64,000 bases of DNA from CAVSIP01 sp963728075 (GTDB lineage: Bacteria; Actinomycetota; Actinomycetes; JAFAQI01; DASSKL01), in contig CAVSIP010000007.1 in NCBI GenBank assembly GCA_963728075.1, forward strand, positions 186,001 to 250,000. Direction: 5' to 3'. The notes beneath the pieces were generated by a model that saw only the letters and a program-made list of their open reading frames with translations, made no database searches and was not told the origin of the DNA. This document shows, piece by piece, positions 48,564-56,922 of this stretch; position 1 is the stretch's first letter, and each line of letters starts with the position of its first letter. Position numbers and translations under genes: made by a program.

Positions 48564-49673
48564 TCACTGTGGCGCCGGCAGGTCGACCAGCCCGGCCAGC
48601 GACGCCCGGTGCCGGTCCGCCGTACCCAGTCCGATGGCGTCGCTCTTCGCGCGCTTGAGGAACAGGTGCGCCGGGTGCTCCCAGGTCATGCCGATCCCGC
48701 CGTGCATCTGCACGCACTCCTCCGCCGCGCGGACCGCGAGCGTCGAGCAGTGCGCCTGCGCCACGGCCACCGCCACCGCCGTGTCCGCGTCCCCCGTCGC
48801 GACGCAGGCGGCGGCGTACCGGGCGACGGCCCGCCCTTGCGTGAGCTGGACCCACAGGTCGGCGAGCCGGTGCTTGAGACCCTGGAAGGAGCCCACCGGC
48901 CGGCCGAACTGGTAGCGGTCCTGCACGTACGCGACAGTCATCTCCAGGCACCGCTCGGCGACGCCCAGCTGCTCCGAGGCGAGCAGGGCGGCGCCGGTGG
49001 TGAGTGCTGCGGACACCGCGCGTTCGGCCTCCTCACCGGCAGCCACGAGCCGGCCGGGCGCCGACTCGAACCGCAGGTCAGCCAGCGGGCGGGTGAGGTC
49101 GAGCGAGACGACGGCGATGCGGCCCGCGTCGGCTGCGTCCACCGCGTACAGGGCCGGGCCGTCGCCCGTGCGCGCAGGCACGAGCAGGACGTCTGAGGGC
49201 AGGGCGTCGAGGACGCTGGTCACGGCACCGGTGAGCCGGTCGCGGTCCGCCTGCACGTCGTCGCCCGGGAACCCTGAGCCCGGCATGGTGGAGAACGGCA
49301 CGGCGAGCGTGGCCGTGCGCGAGCCCGCAGCGAGCTCGGCCAGCAGGTCGCGCTCGCCGGCTCGCTGGAGTGCGGTGGTGGCGAGGACGGCGCTGCCGAG
49401 GTGCGGGACGGGGGCGACCGCGCGGCCGAGCTCCTCGAGCACGACCGCGACCTCCCGGAGGGAGGCACCGGCCCCGCCGAGGTCCTCGGGTACGGCGAGC
49501 CCGGCCGTGCCCAGCTCGACCGCCAGCCGGCGCCACAGCTCGCCGTCGTACACGTCGTCGGTCTCCACCCGGCGCAGCACGGCGTCCCACGGGGCCCGGT
49601 CGGTGAGGAGGTCGCGGACGCTGGCGCGCAGCTCGTCCTCGACCTCGGTGTAGAGCAGGTTCGGGGTGCTCAT
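48564..49673 (-). CDS. Acyl-CoA dehydrogenase, short chain of a probable heteromer
   Basis: 369 residues, shorter than usual. Conserved parts are AGLAVPEDLGGAGASLREVAVVLEELGRAVAPVPHL, ALLASEQLGVAERCLEMTVAYVQDRYQFGRPVGSFQGLKHRLADLWVQL and ECVQMHGGIGMTWEHPAHLFLKRAKSD. The middle region, where FAD-contacting TEPxxGSD would lie, has no such motif, so this chain resembles the non-canonical partner in alpha2beta2 dehydrogenases of actinobacterial sterol side-chain degradation. It overlaps the full-length dehydrogenase gene by four bases, supporting a complex. It converges on the c-di-GMP gene. Confidence 0.85.
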   Translation of the reverse strand: MSTPNLLYTEVEDELRASVRDLLTDRAPWDAVLRRVETDDVYDGELWRRLAVELGTAGLAVPEDLGGAGASLREVAVVLEELGRAVAPVPHLGSAVLATTALQRAGERDLLAELAAGSRTATLAVPFSTMPGSGFPGDDVQADRDRLTGAVTSVLDALPSDVLLVPARTGDGPALYAVDAADAGRIAVVSLDLTRPLADLRFESAPGRLVAAGEEAERAVSAALTTGAALLASEQLGVAERCLEMTVAYVQDRYQFGRPVGSFQGLKHRLADLWVQLTQGRAVARYAAACVATGDADTAVAVAVAQAHCSTLAVRAAEECVQMHGGIGMTWEHPAHLFLKRAKSDAIGLGTADRHRASLAGLVDLPAPQ

Positions 49674-50866
49674 CGGGGCAGGTCCTTCCAGGCGACGTCC
49701 TTGTCGACGCGGATCTCTCCGGGCAGGCCGAGCACGCGCTCGGCGACGATGTTGCGCAGGATCTCCGAGGTGCCGCCCTCGATGGAGTTGCCCTTGGCGC
49801 GCAGGTAGGCGAAGCCGGGGATCCGGCCGTAGAAGTCGACCCGGGTGGGGCGGCGCATCGTCCAGTCGTCGTAGCGCAGCGACTCCTCGCCCAGCAGCTC
49901 GAGCAGCAGGCCCGAGACCTCCTGGTTGACCTTGGCGAAGCCGAGCTTGCCGGCCGAGCCTTCCGGCCCGGGCTGGCCGGCGGCGACCTGCTGGCGCAGC
50001 CGCTCGCCGGCGAGCCGCAGCGCCTCCGCCTCCACCCAGGCGCGCAGCACCGCGTCGTGCATGCCGTGCGTACGGGCCGCCGGGTGCTCGCGCCACGCGC
50101 GGGTGAGCAGGCCGATCATGCCGTCCTCGCGCTGGGAACCGCCGCCGATCGCGACCCGCTCGTTCATCAGGGTCGTCTGCGCGACCCGCCAGCCGTCGTT
50201 GACCTCACCGAGCCGCATGTCGTCGGGGATGCGCACGTCGGTGAGGAACACCTCGTTGAACTCGGCCTCACCGGTGATCTGCCGCAGCGGCCGGACGTCG
50301 ACGCCGTCGGCCTTCATGTCGCAGATGAAGTACGTCATGCCGCGGTGCTTGGGCACGTCCGGGTCCGTCCGGGTGACGAGGATCGCGAACCGCGCCTTGT
50401 GCGCGCCGGAGGTCCAGACCTTCTGCCCGTTGACGACCCAGTCCTCGCCGTCGCGGACGGCCCGGGTGCCGAGCGCGGCGAGGTCGGACCCGGCGCCCGG
50501 CTCGCTGAACAGCTGGCACCAGATCTCCTCGCCGGTCCACAGCGGCTTGAGGTAGCGCTGCTTCTGCTCCTCGGTGCCGAAGTGCAGGATCGTCGGAGCG
50601 GCCATGCCGAGGCCGATGCCGTTCAGCCGAGGGTCGTTGTCCGGCGCTCCGGCCCGGGCGAGCTCCGCGTCGACGGCCGGTTGCAGGTGCCGGGGCAGGC
50701 CGAGGCCGCCGAGGCCCTGCGGGTACTGAACCCACGCGAGTCCCGCGTCGAAGCGGGCGCGCAGGAACTCCAGCCGGTCGGTGCTCGTCGGGTCGTGCGC
50801 CGCGAGGAAGTCGCGTACCCGCTGGCGCAGGTCCTGCGCCGCCGGGTCGCTCGGTGTGGACGTCAT
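49670..50866 (-). CDS. Acyl-CoA dehydrogenase, long chain of a probable heteromer
   Basis: 398 residues, complete fold: ILHFGTEEQKQRYLKPLWTGEEIWCQLFSEPGAGSDLAALGTRA (FAD/acyl-CoA loop SEPGAGSDL), WVVNGQKVWTSGAHKARFAILVTRTDP, HRGMTYFICDMKADGVDVRPLRQITG, and KGNSIEGGTSEILRNIVAERVLGLPGE, which holds a Glu at the usual base position. It resembles FadE-type enzymes of steroid side-chain degradation in mycobacteria. The adjoining short-chain gene is translationally coupled. ATG 50866 and ATG 50875 are both possible. Substrate class cannot be told without other pathway genes. Confidence 0.9.
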   Translation of the reverse strand: MTSTPSDPAAQDLRQRVRDFLAAHDPTSTDRLEFLRARFDAGLAWVQYPQGLGGLGLPRHLQPAVDAELARAGAPDNDPRLNGIGLGMAAPTILHFGTEEQKQRYLKPLWTGEEIWCQLFSEPGAGSDLAALGTRAVRDGEDWVVNGQKVWTSGAHKARFAILVTRTDPDVPKHRGMTYFICDMKADGVDVRPLRQITGEAEFNEVFLTDVRIPDDMRLGEVNDGWRVAQTTLMNERVAIGGGSQREDGMIGLLTRAWREHPAARTHGMHDAVLRAWVEAEALRLAGERLRQQVAAGQPGPEGSAGKLGFAKVNQEVSGLLLELLGEESLRYDDWTMRRPTRVDFYGRIPGFAYLRAKGNSIEGGTSEILRNIVAERVLGLPGEIRVDKDVAWKDLPR

Positions 50867-50984
50867 GGGTGGCATGACACCACGAAACCCCCACGGCGAG
50901 TCGTCCGGTCCGGGCGGCGTCATGGCGACGCCGGAGCCGGACCGCTCGCTCGGCGAACGGCAGTACGCGGCTCGCTCCCGGGAG

Positions 50985-50990
50985 TAGCGT
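50985..50990 (+). promoter_or_regulatory. -10 box TAGCGT of a leaderless mRNA
   Basis: TAGCGT, six bases (GCGTGG), then ATG 50997; no ribosome-binding site. Confidence 0.5.
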
Positions 50991-50996
50991 GCGTGG

Positions 50997-51815
50997 ATGA
51001 CCGAGACGACGGCGCCCGGGCTGCCCGTGCAGCGGGCCGCCGTGGACCTCACGGAGGACGCCGTGGTGTCCTTCCACGAGGCCTGGCAGGCGGTCATCAC
51101 GGCCTTTCCCCAGCACACGTACGCCTCGGCGGGCGGGTGCGTCGTGGGCCGCACCGGCCTGCCGGCGGCGTCGTTCAACGGGGTCTGGGGTCGGGCGCGG
51201 GACGTGTCCGCTCCGGCAGTGCTGGCCGCGGTCGACGAGCTCGCTGCCGGCTCCCTGCCCTGGTCGGTGGAGCTGCGCCCGGGGTATCCGGTCGAGCTGG
51301 ACGACGCGCTCGCCGAGCGCGGCCTGGTGGTCACGGGTGACGTCCCGCTGATGGTCCTCGCCGACCCCGGCCGCTTGGCCAACGTGGTCGCCGCAGCGGC
51401 AGGCGACCTGCGCCCGGTGGTCACCTTCAACGACCTCGCAGCGGCGGTCGAGCTGATGCAGGAGGGCTTCGGCATGCCGGCGGAGCTGGCGCGGGACGCC
51501 ATGCCGATGCGCATGCTGCTCATGCCGCAGGCCACCGTGTGGCTGGCGAGCGTCGACGGTGTCCCGGTCTCGACTGCGCTGGCAGCCGTGTTCGGCGACG
51601 CGTGCGGGATCTACAACGTCGCTACGCCCGACGCCTACCGCCGGTGCGGCTACGGCGCGCTGGTCACCGCGCAGGCAGTGCTGGCCGCCGTCGGGGCGGG
51701 GGCTCGGTACGCGTACCTGCAGTCCTCACCGATGGGTTACCGGGTCTACGAGCGGCTCGGCTTCGTCACGGTCGAGCGCTGGCGGCAATGGATGCTGCCC
51801 GCGTACGTGAGCTGA
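50997..51815 (+). CDS. GNAT-family N-acetyltransferase
   Basis: 272 residues. The C-terminal half is a GNAT fold: VWLASVDGVPVSTALAAVFGDACGIYNVATPDAYRRCGYGALVTAQAV, where RRCGYGA is the acetyl-CoA pyrophosphate-binding loop (Q/R-x-x-G-x-G/A), and YLQSSPMGYRVYERLGFVTV closes the domain. The N-terminal half (residues 1-140) resembles a second, degenerate GNAT-like domain (LPWSVELRPGYPVELDDALAERGLVV). The acceptor, amine or protein, is unknown. ATG 50997 agrees with the leaderless -10 box. A small gene follows behind a hairpin. Confidence 0.85.
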   Translation: MTETTAPGLPVQRAAVDLTEDAVVSFHEAWQAVITAFPQHTYASAGGCVVGRTGLPAASFNGVWGRARDVSAPAVLAAVDELAAGSLPWSVELRPGYPVELDDALAERGLVVTGDVPLMVLADPGRLANVVAAAAGDLRPVVTFNDLAAAVELMQEGFGMPAELARDAMPMRMLLMPQATVWLASVDGVPVSTALAAVFGDACGIYNVATPDAYRRCGYGALVTAQAVLAAVGAGARYAYLQSSPMGYRVYERLGFVTVERWRQWMLPAYVS

Positions 51816-51830
51816 ACCCGCTTTGCGGGT
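51816..51830 (+). terminator. Perfect hairpin ACCCGC-TTT-GCGGGT after the GNAT stop
   Basis: Six perfect base pairs around TTT, beginning immediately after stop codon TGA 51813-51815. There is no T-run after it, so it may end the GNAT transcript only weakly. Confidence 0.35.
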
Positions 51831-51855
51831 AGGGCCGGTGACGAGGAGGTGGACA

Positions 51856-52041
51856 GTGATCGATCTGAACACCGTCACCGCGGACCTCCAGGCGGCAACG
51901 CGCCAGGCCCGAGAGCAAGGCCACTCCGACGACCTCGTCCGGCTGCTGGAGGAGTCCGAGCGCAAGATGCAGGCGGCGGTCGCCCAGGCTCGCCGGGAGC
52001 GGTTCCGGCACCTGCACTGGTACGGCGACGACGGCGGCTGA
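51856..52041 (+). CDS. Small charged coiled-coil-like protein of unknown function
   Basis: 61 residues: a predicted helix with heptad-like Leu/Ala and many charges (DLNTVTADLQAATRQAREQGHSDDLVRLLEESERKMQAAVAQARRERF) followed by HLHWYGDDGG. GTG 51856 is chosen because GAGGAGG lies six bases upstream; codon usage is as GC-rich as its neighbours. I recognise no family. It may be a structural or regulatory microprotein. It converges on the acyl-CoA dehydrogenase gene ten bases away. Confidence 0.5.
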   Translation: MIDLNTVTADLQAATRQAREQGHSDDLVRLLEESERKMQAAVAQARRERFRHLHWYGDDGG

Positions 52042-52051
52042 CGGGTCAGCT

Positions 52052-53293
52052 TCAGCCGTTGTTCGCCACCTCGCGGAAGGGGCGGTCGCGGTCGACCGTC
52101 GGGTCCCGCGGCAGGCCGAGCACGCGCTCGGCGACGATGTTGCGCTGCATCTCGTCGGTGCCGCCGGCGATCGACACCGCGGGGACGGACAGGAGGATCT
52201 CGGCGATCACGCCCCCGCGGGGTGCGTCCGCACCGCCCAGCATCCCGTGCGACCCGGTGGTCAGCGAGTGCACGCGCGCGGCTTGGCGCGCGATGACGCT
52301 GCTCGCCAGCTTCCCCAGCGACCCCTCCGGGCCGGGTGGCCGGCCCGCGGCGCGCGCGGCCGCGGCCCGCTGCGCGGTCCACCGGGCGGTCCACCACGAC
52401 GACACTAGCCGGGCCACCTCCTGGCGGACGACCGGGTCCGTGCCGCGGCCGGTCTCGACCGCCCGCTCCACCACCAGGTCCGGCCGGCCGGCGCGCTGCG
52501 GGTACCAGACGTACGGCTCGTTCACCCGCGCCTGCTCGGCGGCGGCCTCGCCAAGCAGGCGCCCGTCCGTCGCCGGGATCGGGCGGGCCCGGTTGGTGGC
52601 CAGCCGCCGCTCGTGCCCCAGCGTCGCCAGCGCGACCCTCCAGCCGCCGCCTACCTCGCCCACGACGTTGCCCGCCGGGACGCGCGCGTCGGTGAGGAAG
52701 ACCTCGTTGAACGACTGGTAGCCGTTCATCTGCCGCAAGGGGCGAACCTCGACGCCGGGCTGGTGCATGGGCAGCACGAAGTACGTGATGCCCCGGTGCT
52801 TGGGCACGTCCCAGTCCGTACGGGCAAGCAGCAACCCGAAGTCGGCATGGTGCGCGGAGGTGTTCCAGACCTTCTGGCCGCTGACCACCCACTCGTCGCC
52901 GTCGCGCTCGGCACGCGTGGTCAGCCCGGCGAGGTCGGACCCGGCGCCCGGCTCGCTGAACAGCTGGCACCAGGAGATCTCACCGGTGACGGTGGCCCGG
53001 ATGAACCGCGCCTTGAGCTCGTCCGACCCGTGCTCCAGCAGGGTGGGCCCGGCCAGCGCCGTCCCGACGCCCTCGGGGGGCAGCACCGCGCCATACGCCG
53101 CGAACTCCGCGGCGACCACCGGGGCGAGCCGCGGCGGCAGGCCGCGCCCGCACCACTCCTCCGGCCAGGTGGGGCAGGCCCAGCCGGCGTCCGCGAGTCG
53201 CCGGCGCCACTCGGCGAGCGACAGCTGTGGGTCCCAGGCCGCCGCCAGCCACGACCGCACCTCGTCGCGCACGGCGTCCGCCTCGGCGCTCAT
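52052..53293 (-). CDS. Acyl-CoA dehydrogenase (FadE-like)
   Basis: 413 residues. Signatures are GPTLLEHGSDELKARFIRATVTGEISWCQLFSEPGAGSDLAGLTTRAERDGDEWVVSGQKVWNTSAHHADFGLLLARTD and the C-terminal SIAGGTDEMQRNIVAERVLGLPRDP. In the last block the usual Glu of YEGT is Ala (IAGGTDE), which is common in this actinobacterial subgroup. ATG 53293 overlaps the stop of the ClC channel gene by four bases, an odd partner for a dehydrogenase. A long frame continues upstream on this strand but encodes the ClC protein's complement, not more ACAD. Confidence 0.88.
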   Translation of the reverse strand: MSAEADAVRDEVRSWLAAAWDPQLSLAEWRRRLADAGWACPTWPEEWCGRGLPPRLAPVVAAEFAAYGAVLPPEGVGTALAGPTLLEHGSDELKARFIRATVTGEISWCQLFSEPGAGSDLAGLTTRAERDGDEWVVSGQKVWNTSAHHADFGLLLARTDWDVPKHRGITYFVLPMHQPGVEVRPLRQMNGYQSFNEVFLTDARVPAGNVVGEVGGGWRVALATLGHERRLATNRARPIPATDGRLLGEAAAEQARVNEPYVWYPQRAGRPDLVVERAVETGRGTDPVVRQEVARLVSSWWTARWTAQRAAAARAAGRPPGPEGSLGKLASSVIARQAARVHSLTTGSHGMLGGADAPRGGVIAEILLSVPAVSIAGGTDEMQRNIVAERVLGLPRDPTVDRDRPFREVANNG

Positions 53294-55464
53294 GTCCGGT
53301 CCGGCTCCGCGGCGTCCGGTGGCCGGCTGCGGATGTCCTCGACGATCGACTCGACGTGCTCCGCCGGCACGAGCAGGGTCAGCCGATCGCCCTTGGCCAG
53401 CGTGGTCTCCTCGGTCGCGGTGAACGGCTGGCCGTCCCGGCGGACGGCGATGAGCAGCGAGGACTCCGGCCAGGCGATCTCGGCGACGGTCTGGCCTACC
53501 GGCGGGGCGTCCTCGTTCAGCTCCAGGTCCACGATCCGGTAGCCCTGCAGCTGGGTGAGCGAGCGCTGGACGGACGGTGCCGTCGTCGGCCCGGGCACGG
53601 GGGCGGACGTCACGGCGCTGGGCTGCGGTGCCGGCGGGGGCACCGGGGCCCGGCTGGCCTGCTGGACGCTGGTGCCCAGCCGGTCGTTGTACGCCCGCAG
53701 GACGTCGCGGTGGGTGAGCCAGCCGAGGATCTGGCGGCCGTCCGGCGACACGACGGGCAGGCCCGAGCGCTCGTTGCGGACGAGCTGCGCGAGGGCCTCC
53801 TCCAGCGACTGACCCGGCGCGAGCGTCGCGACGCTGCGGGCCAGCGCCCCGGCGGTCACGTCCAGGTCGTTGTCCCGCGCGCTCTCCTCGACCTCGCGGG
53901 AGATGACCGTGCCCCGGTAGCGGCCGACGCTGTCCACGACGGGCAGGGCGTCGCGCTCGGTCTCGGCGAAGCGCTCGATGATGACGTTGAGCGGGACGTC
54001 CTGCGGCAGGGACGGCGGGACCGGCTGCATGGCCTCGCTGACCGTGATGAGCTCCATGATGTTCGCCGCCCGGCCGCGCATGAGGTCGATGCCGCGGCGG
54101 CGCAGCTTCAGCGTGTAGATGGTCTCGCCGGAGAGCACGTTGCTCGTGCCGGTGGCGAGCACGATCGCCGCCATCAGTGGCAGGATGATCGTGTAGTCGC
54201 CGGTGAGCTCGAAGATGATGAGCACGGCCGTGATGGGTGCTCTCGCCGCCCCGGCGAACACCGCCCCCATGCCGACCAGGCCGTACGCGCCCGCCGGCCC
54301 GGTCGAGCCGGGCAGCAGGTGGTTCAGCCCGATCCCGTACGCCGCGCCCAGCATGGCGCCGATGAACAGCGACGGCGCGAACACACCACCCGATCCACCG
54401 ATGCCGATCGTCAGGCTGGTAGCCACCATCTTCCCGGCGAGCAGCAGCACGAGCAGCCACACGACGTACTTGCCGCGCACGCCGTTCTCGAGCACCGGGT
54501 AGCCGACGCCGTACAGCTGGGGCACGGCCAGCAGCAGCAGTCCCAGCAGCACCCCGCCGACACCCGGCCGCAGCCACTCGGGCCAGCGCCACAGCCGGTC
54601 GAACACGTCCTCCATGCCGTACAGCACCCGGATGAACGCGACGCCGACGACAGCGGCGACGACACCGAGGAGCGCGTAGAAGAGGTACTCGATGGGCGAG
54701 ACGATGTGGAAGCCCGGCAGCTGCAGGAACGGCGTCGTGCCGAACGCGGCACGCCCGATGACGTCCGCCGTGACGGACGCGAGAACCACGACGCCGAACG
54801 ACTCGGTCTCGAAGTCCCGCAGGATCAGCTCGAGGGCGAAGAACACCCCGGCGATCGGTGCGTTGAACGTGGCCGAGATGCCGCCCGCCGCGCCGCAGGC
54901 GACGAGCAACCGCAGGCGGGTGTCCGGGACGCGCAGTGCCTGACCGATCGTCGAGCCCAGCGCAGAGCCGATCTGCACGATCGGCCCCTCGCGACCGACC
55001 GACCCGCCGGAGCCGATGCACAGCGCGGACGCGAGGGACTTGATGACTGCGACGGCGGGCGGGATGCGCCCGCCCCGGTCCGCGATCGCGAGCATGACCT
55101 CGGGCACGCCGTGGCCCCGGGCCTCCTTCGCGAAGCGGTCGACCAGCGGGCCGTACATCAGGCCACCGATCACCGGCACCACGATGACGAAGAAGATGCC
55201 GAGTCCCGGGAAGTGCGGGCTGGTCGCCCGGTGGCTGAGCGTGCCGGCGGCGCTGAAGTCCGCCGTGCCGGTGAACATGCGCGTGAAGAACTCGATGAGG
55301 TACCGGAACGCGACCGCGCCCGCGCCGGCACCCGCGCCGACGAACAGAGCCAGCGGGAGCAGCCCGCCGGGGGAGCCGCGCAGCCAGTCGTACCAGCGTC
55401 GCCGCAGGCCCGGGGCGACCTCGAGCGGCCGCCGGAACCGGCTGCCGGGGAACGGGCTACTCAC
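53290..55464 (-). CDS. ClC-family chloride channel/antiporter with CBS pair and RCK_C-like tail
   Basis: 724 residues from GTG 55464. Selectivity motifs are GSGGS (151-155), GREGP with the gating Glu159, and GSGGVFAPSLFIGA (GxFxP). AGVFFALE marks the second conserved acidic region. About 18 membrane segments end near residue 450. Two CBS domains follow (about 485-600: AMQPVPPSLPQDVPLNVIIERF and VATLAPGQSLEEALAQLVRNERSGLPVVSPDG), then a Pro-rich linker and a TrkA-C/RCK_C-like domain (about 640-710: VDLELNEDAPPVGQTVAEIAWPESSLLIAVRRDGQP). The tail suggests nucleotide-controlled gating. The start overlaps the upstream MarR stop by eight bases. Confidence 0.92.
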   Translation of the reverse strand: MSSPFPGSRFRRPLEVAPGLRRRWYDWLRGSPGGLLPLALFVGAGAGAGAVAFRYLIEFFTRMFTGTADFSAAGTLSHRATSPHFPGLGIFFVIVVPVIGGLMYGPLVDRFAKEARGHGVPEVMLAIADRGGRIPPAVAVIKSLASALCIGSGGSVGREGPIVQIGSALGSTIGQALRVPDTRLRLLVACGAAGGISATFNAPIAGVFFALELILRDFETESFGVVVLASVTADVIGRAAFGTTPFLQLPGFHIVSPIEYLFYALLGVVAAVVGVAFIRVLYGMEDVFDRLWRWPEWLRPGVGGVLLGLLLLAVPQLYGVGYPVLENGVRGKYVVWLLVLLLAGKMVATSLTIGIGGSGGVFAPSLFIGAMLGAAYGIGLNHLLPGSTGPAGAYGLVGMGAVFAGAARAPITAVLIIFELTGDYTIILPLMAAIVLATGTSNVLSGETIYTLKLRRRGIDLMRGRAANIMELITVSEAMQPVPPSLPQDVPLNVIIERFAETERDALPVVDSVGRYRGTVISREVEESARDNDLDVTAGALARSVATLAPGQSLEEALAQLVRNERSGLPVVSPDGRQILGWLTHRDVLRAYNDRLGTSVQQASRAPVPPPAPQPSAVTSAPVPGPTTAPSVQRSLTQLQGYRIVDLELNEDAPPVGQTVAEIAWPESSLLIAVRRDGQPFTATEETTLAKGDRLTLLVPAEHVESIVEDIRSRPPDAAEPDRT

Positions 55465-55966
55465 GGCCCCACCCCGACGACCAGTCCTGCTCCGGCACCT
55501 CGCCCGCGGCCCGGTTGAAGGCACCCAGGGCCTGCACGAGGTGGGCGCGCGCCTCGGGGTTCATCGCCCGCAGGACCTTGTTGACCTCCGTGCGGCGGAC
55601 GCGGGTGACGTCGGCGACCAGCTGGCGGCCGGCGTCCGTGACGGCGATCCGTACGGTCCGCCGGTCCGACGGCGGCCGGTGGCGCCGGGCCAGCCGCTTG
55701 CGGACCAGCCGGTCGCACATGCGGGTGACGGTCGACGGCAGCACGCCGAGGACGGCTGCCAGCTCGGCGACGCTCTGCGGACCCTGGCTGGCCAGCACGA
55801 CGAGAGCGCGGTACTGCGGCAGCGTCACGTCGTCCGCGACCGCGGCGAGCGAGCGAGCGGCGATGGCGACGAGCACCTGGCTGGCACCGACGACGGCGTC
55901 CAGCACGTCCTCGCGCGTCGCCTGTGCCGGCGGCGCGCTGCTGTCACCTGGGCCACTCCGTGGCAT
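55457..55966 (-). CDS. MarR-family transcriptional regulator of the ClC/ACAD operon
   Basis: 169 residues. Winged helix: VTLPQYRALVVLASQGPQSVAELAAVLGVLPSTVTRMCDRLVRKRLARRHRPPSDRRTVRIAVTDAGRQLV. ATG 55966 follows a region with a perfect palindrome (55976-55990) and TATGCA/TAGTAC promoter-like hexamers. The gene overlaps the ClC start by eight bases, so it should be cotranscribed with the ClC and acyl-CoA dehydrogenase genes. Autoregulation through the palindrome is likely. Confidence 0.88.
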   Translation of the reverse strand: MPRSGPGDSSAPPAQATREDVLDAVVGASQVLVAIAARSLAAVADDVTLPQYRALVVLASQGPQSVAELAAVLGVLPSTVTRMCDRLVRKRLARRHRPPSDRRTVRIAVTDAGRQLVADVTRVRRTEVNKVLRAMNPEARAHLVQALGAFNRAAGEVPEQDWSSGWGRE

Positions 55967-55975
55967 CCGCGTACT

Positions 55976-55990
55976 ATTGCATAGTGCAAT
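55976..55990. promoter_or_regulatory. Perfect palindrome ATTGCA-TAG-TGCAAT, MarR operator
   Basis: A 6-3-6 perfect inverted repeat centred 17 bases upstream of the MarR start. The size and AT-rich outer bases match MarR-type operators, and overlap with the promoter region fits autorepression. Confidence 0.65.
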
Positions 55991-56008
55991 CGATGGCGCT
56001 ACCCGCGA

Positions 56009-56917
56009 TCAGATGGCGCCCCGCCGGCGTAGGGTCCGCGCCGCCAGCACGCCCACGGCCGCCGGCGCCCAGAACGTGAGAACTCGGAAGACGAGCACCG
56101 TGCGTACGGCCGTTCCCAGCGGCGTACCGGCGGCTGCCAGGACGGCGACGAGCAGTGCCTCCGTCGAGCCGACCCCGCCGGGCAGCGGGACGGCCGCCCC
56201 GGCCACCCCGGCGACGAGGTAGCCGACGACGAGCGTGGCGGGGGCGGGTGCGTGACCACCGACGAGTGCGGTGGTCGTCGCCGCGAAGGCCAGCGCCATC
56301 GCGAGCGTCGTCCCGGCGGAGGCACCCATCATCGACAGCACCCGCCGAGGGGCGTTGAGCAGCGTGCGTAGGTGGCGCCAGCCGTCGCGCAGCCCGGCGG
56401 CCAGTCCCGGCCGGGGCGTGTCCCGCTGCCTGCCCCGCCGCCGCAGGACCACCCATCCGGCACCCGCCAGCACCAGCACTGCCACGGCGGCCGTCACCGG
56501 CGCCGGTACGGCACCGGTGACCCGTCCGACGTGCTGCGCCTGCACGGCCAGGGGGCGCAGCGCTGCCGTTCCGGTCGCGGCGAGGGTGCCGCCGAGCACG
56601 AGCAGGTCTGCCAGGCCACCGAGCAGCCCGACCGCGCCGACCGCGGCCAGTGCCTGCTCCGGGCGCAGCCCGCGCCGGGTCAGGTAGCGCACGTTCACGC
56701 CGGCTCCGCCGATGCCCGCCGCGGTCACCCGGTTGGCGGCCGCTGCTGCCAGCTGGGCCAGGGTTCCCTCGCGCACGGAGAAGCCGCCGCCGCCGGCGGC
56801 GCGCAGCGCGTACGACGACAGGCCGTAGTGGGTGACGACGAGCAGAGCCACGGCGAGCAGCGCGGCGGTGGTCTGCCACGGCAGTGCGGCCAGCGTGGCG
56901 CCGACGTCGTCACCCAC
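56009..56917 (-). CDS. UPF0104/lysylphosphatidylglycerol synthase TM-domain-like membrane protein
   Basis: 302 residues with about six to eight hydrophobic helices: LLAVALLVVTHYGLSSYAL, AAAANRVTAAGIGGAGVNVRYLTRRGLRPEQALAAVGAVGLLGGLADLLVLGG, AVAVLVLAGAGWVVL, ATLVVGYLVAGVAGAAVPLPGGVGSTEALLVAVLAAAG and VLVFRVLTFWAPAAVGVLA. GGAGVNVRYLTRRGL and PGGVGSTEALL are hallmarks of the UPF0104/LPG-synthase TM family. The aminoacyl-transfer domain of MprF is absent, so it is a flippase-type or unknown-function member. GTG 56917 lies five bases after the ferredoxin stop; it is the last gene of the redox operon and its role there is unclear. Confidence 0.8.
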   Translation of the reverse strand: MGDDVGATLAALPWQTTAALLAVALLVVTHYGLSSYALRAAGGGGFSVREGTLAQLAAAAANRVTAAGIGGAGVNVRYLTRRGLRPEQALAAVGAVGLLGGLADLLVLGGTLAATGTAALRPLAVQAQHVGRVTGAVPAPVTAAVAVLVLAGAGWVVLRRRGRQRDTPRPGLAAGLRDGWRHLRTLLNAPRRVLSMMGASAGTTLAMALAFAATTTALVGGHAPAPATLVVGYLVAGVAGAAVPLPGGVGSTEALLVAVLAAAGTPLGTAVRTVLVFRVLTFWAPAAVGVLAARTLRRRGAI

Positions 56918-56922
56918 CGCGG

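Noticed and set aside
53227..55518. 763-codon plus-strand frame opposite the ClC gene
   Set aside because: No recognisable domain and a skewed Arg/Asp/Gly composition; the minus strand has a complete ClC protein.
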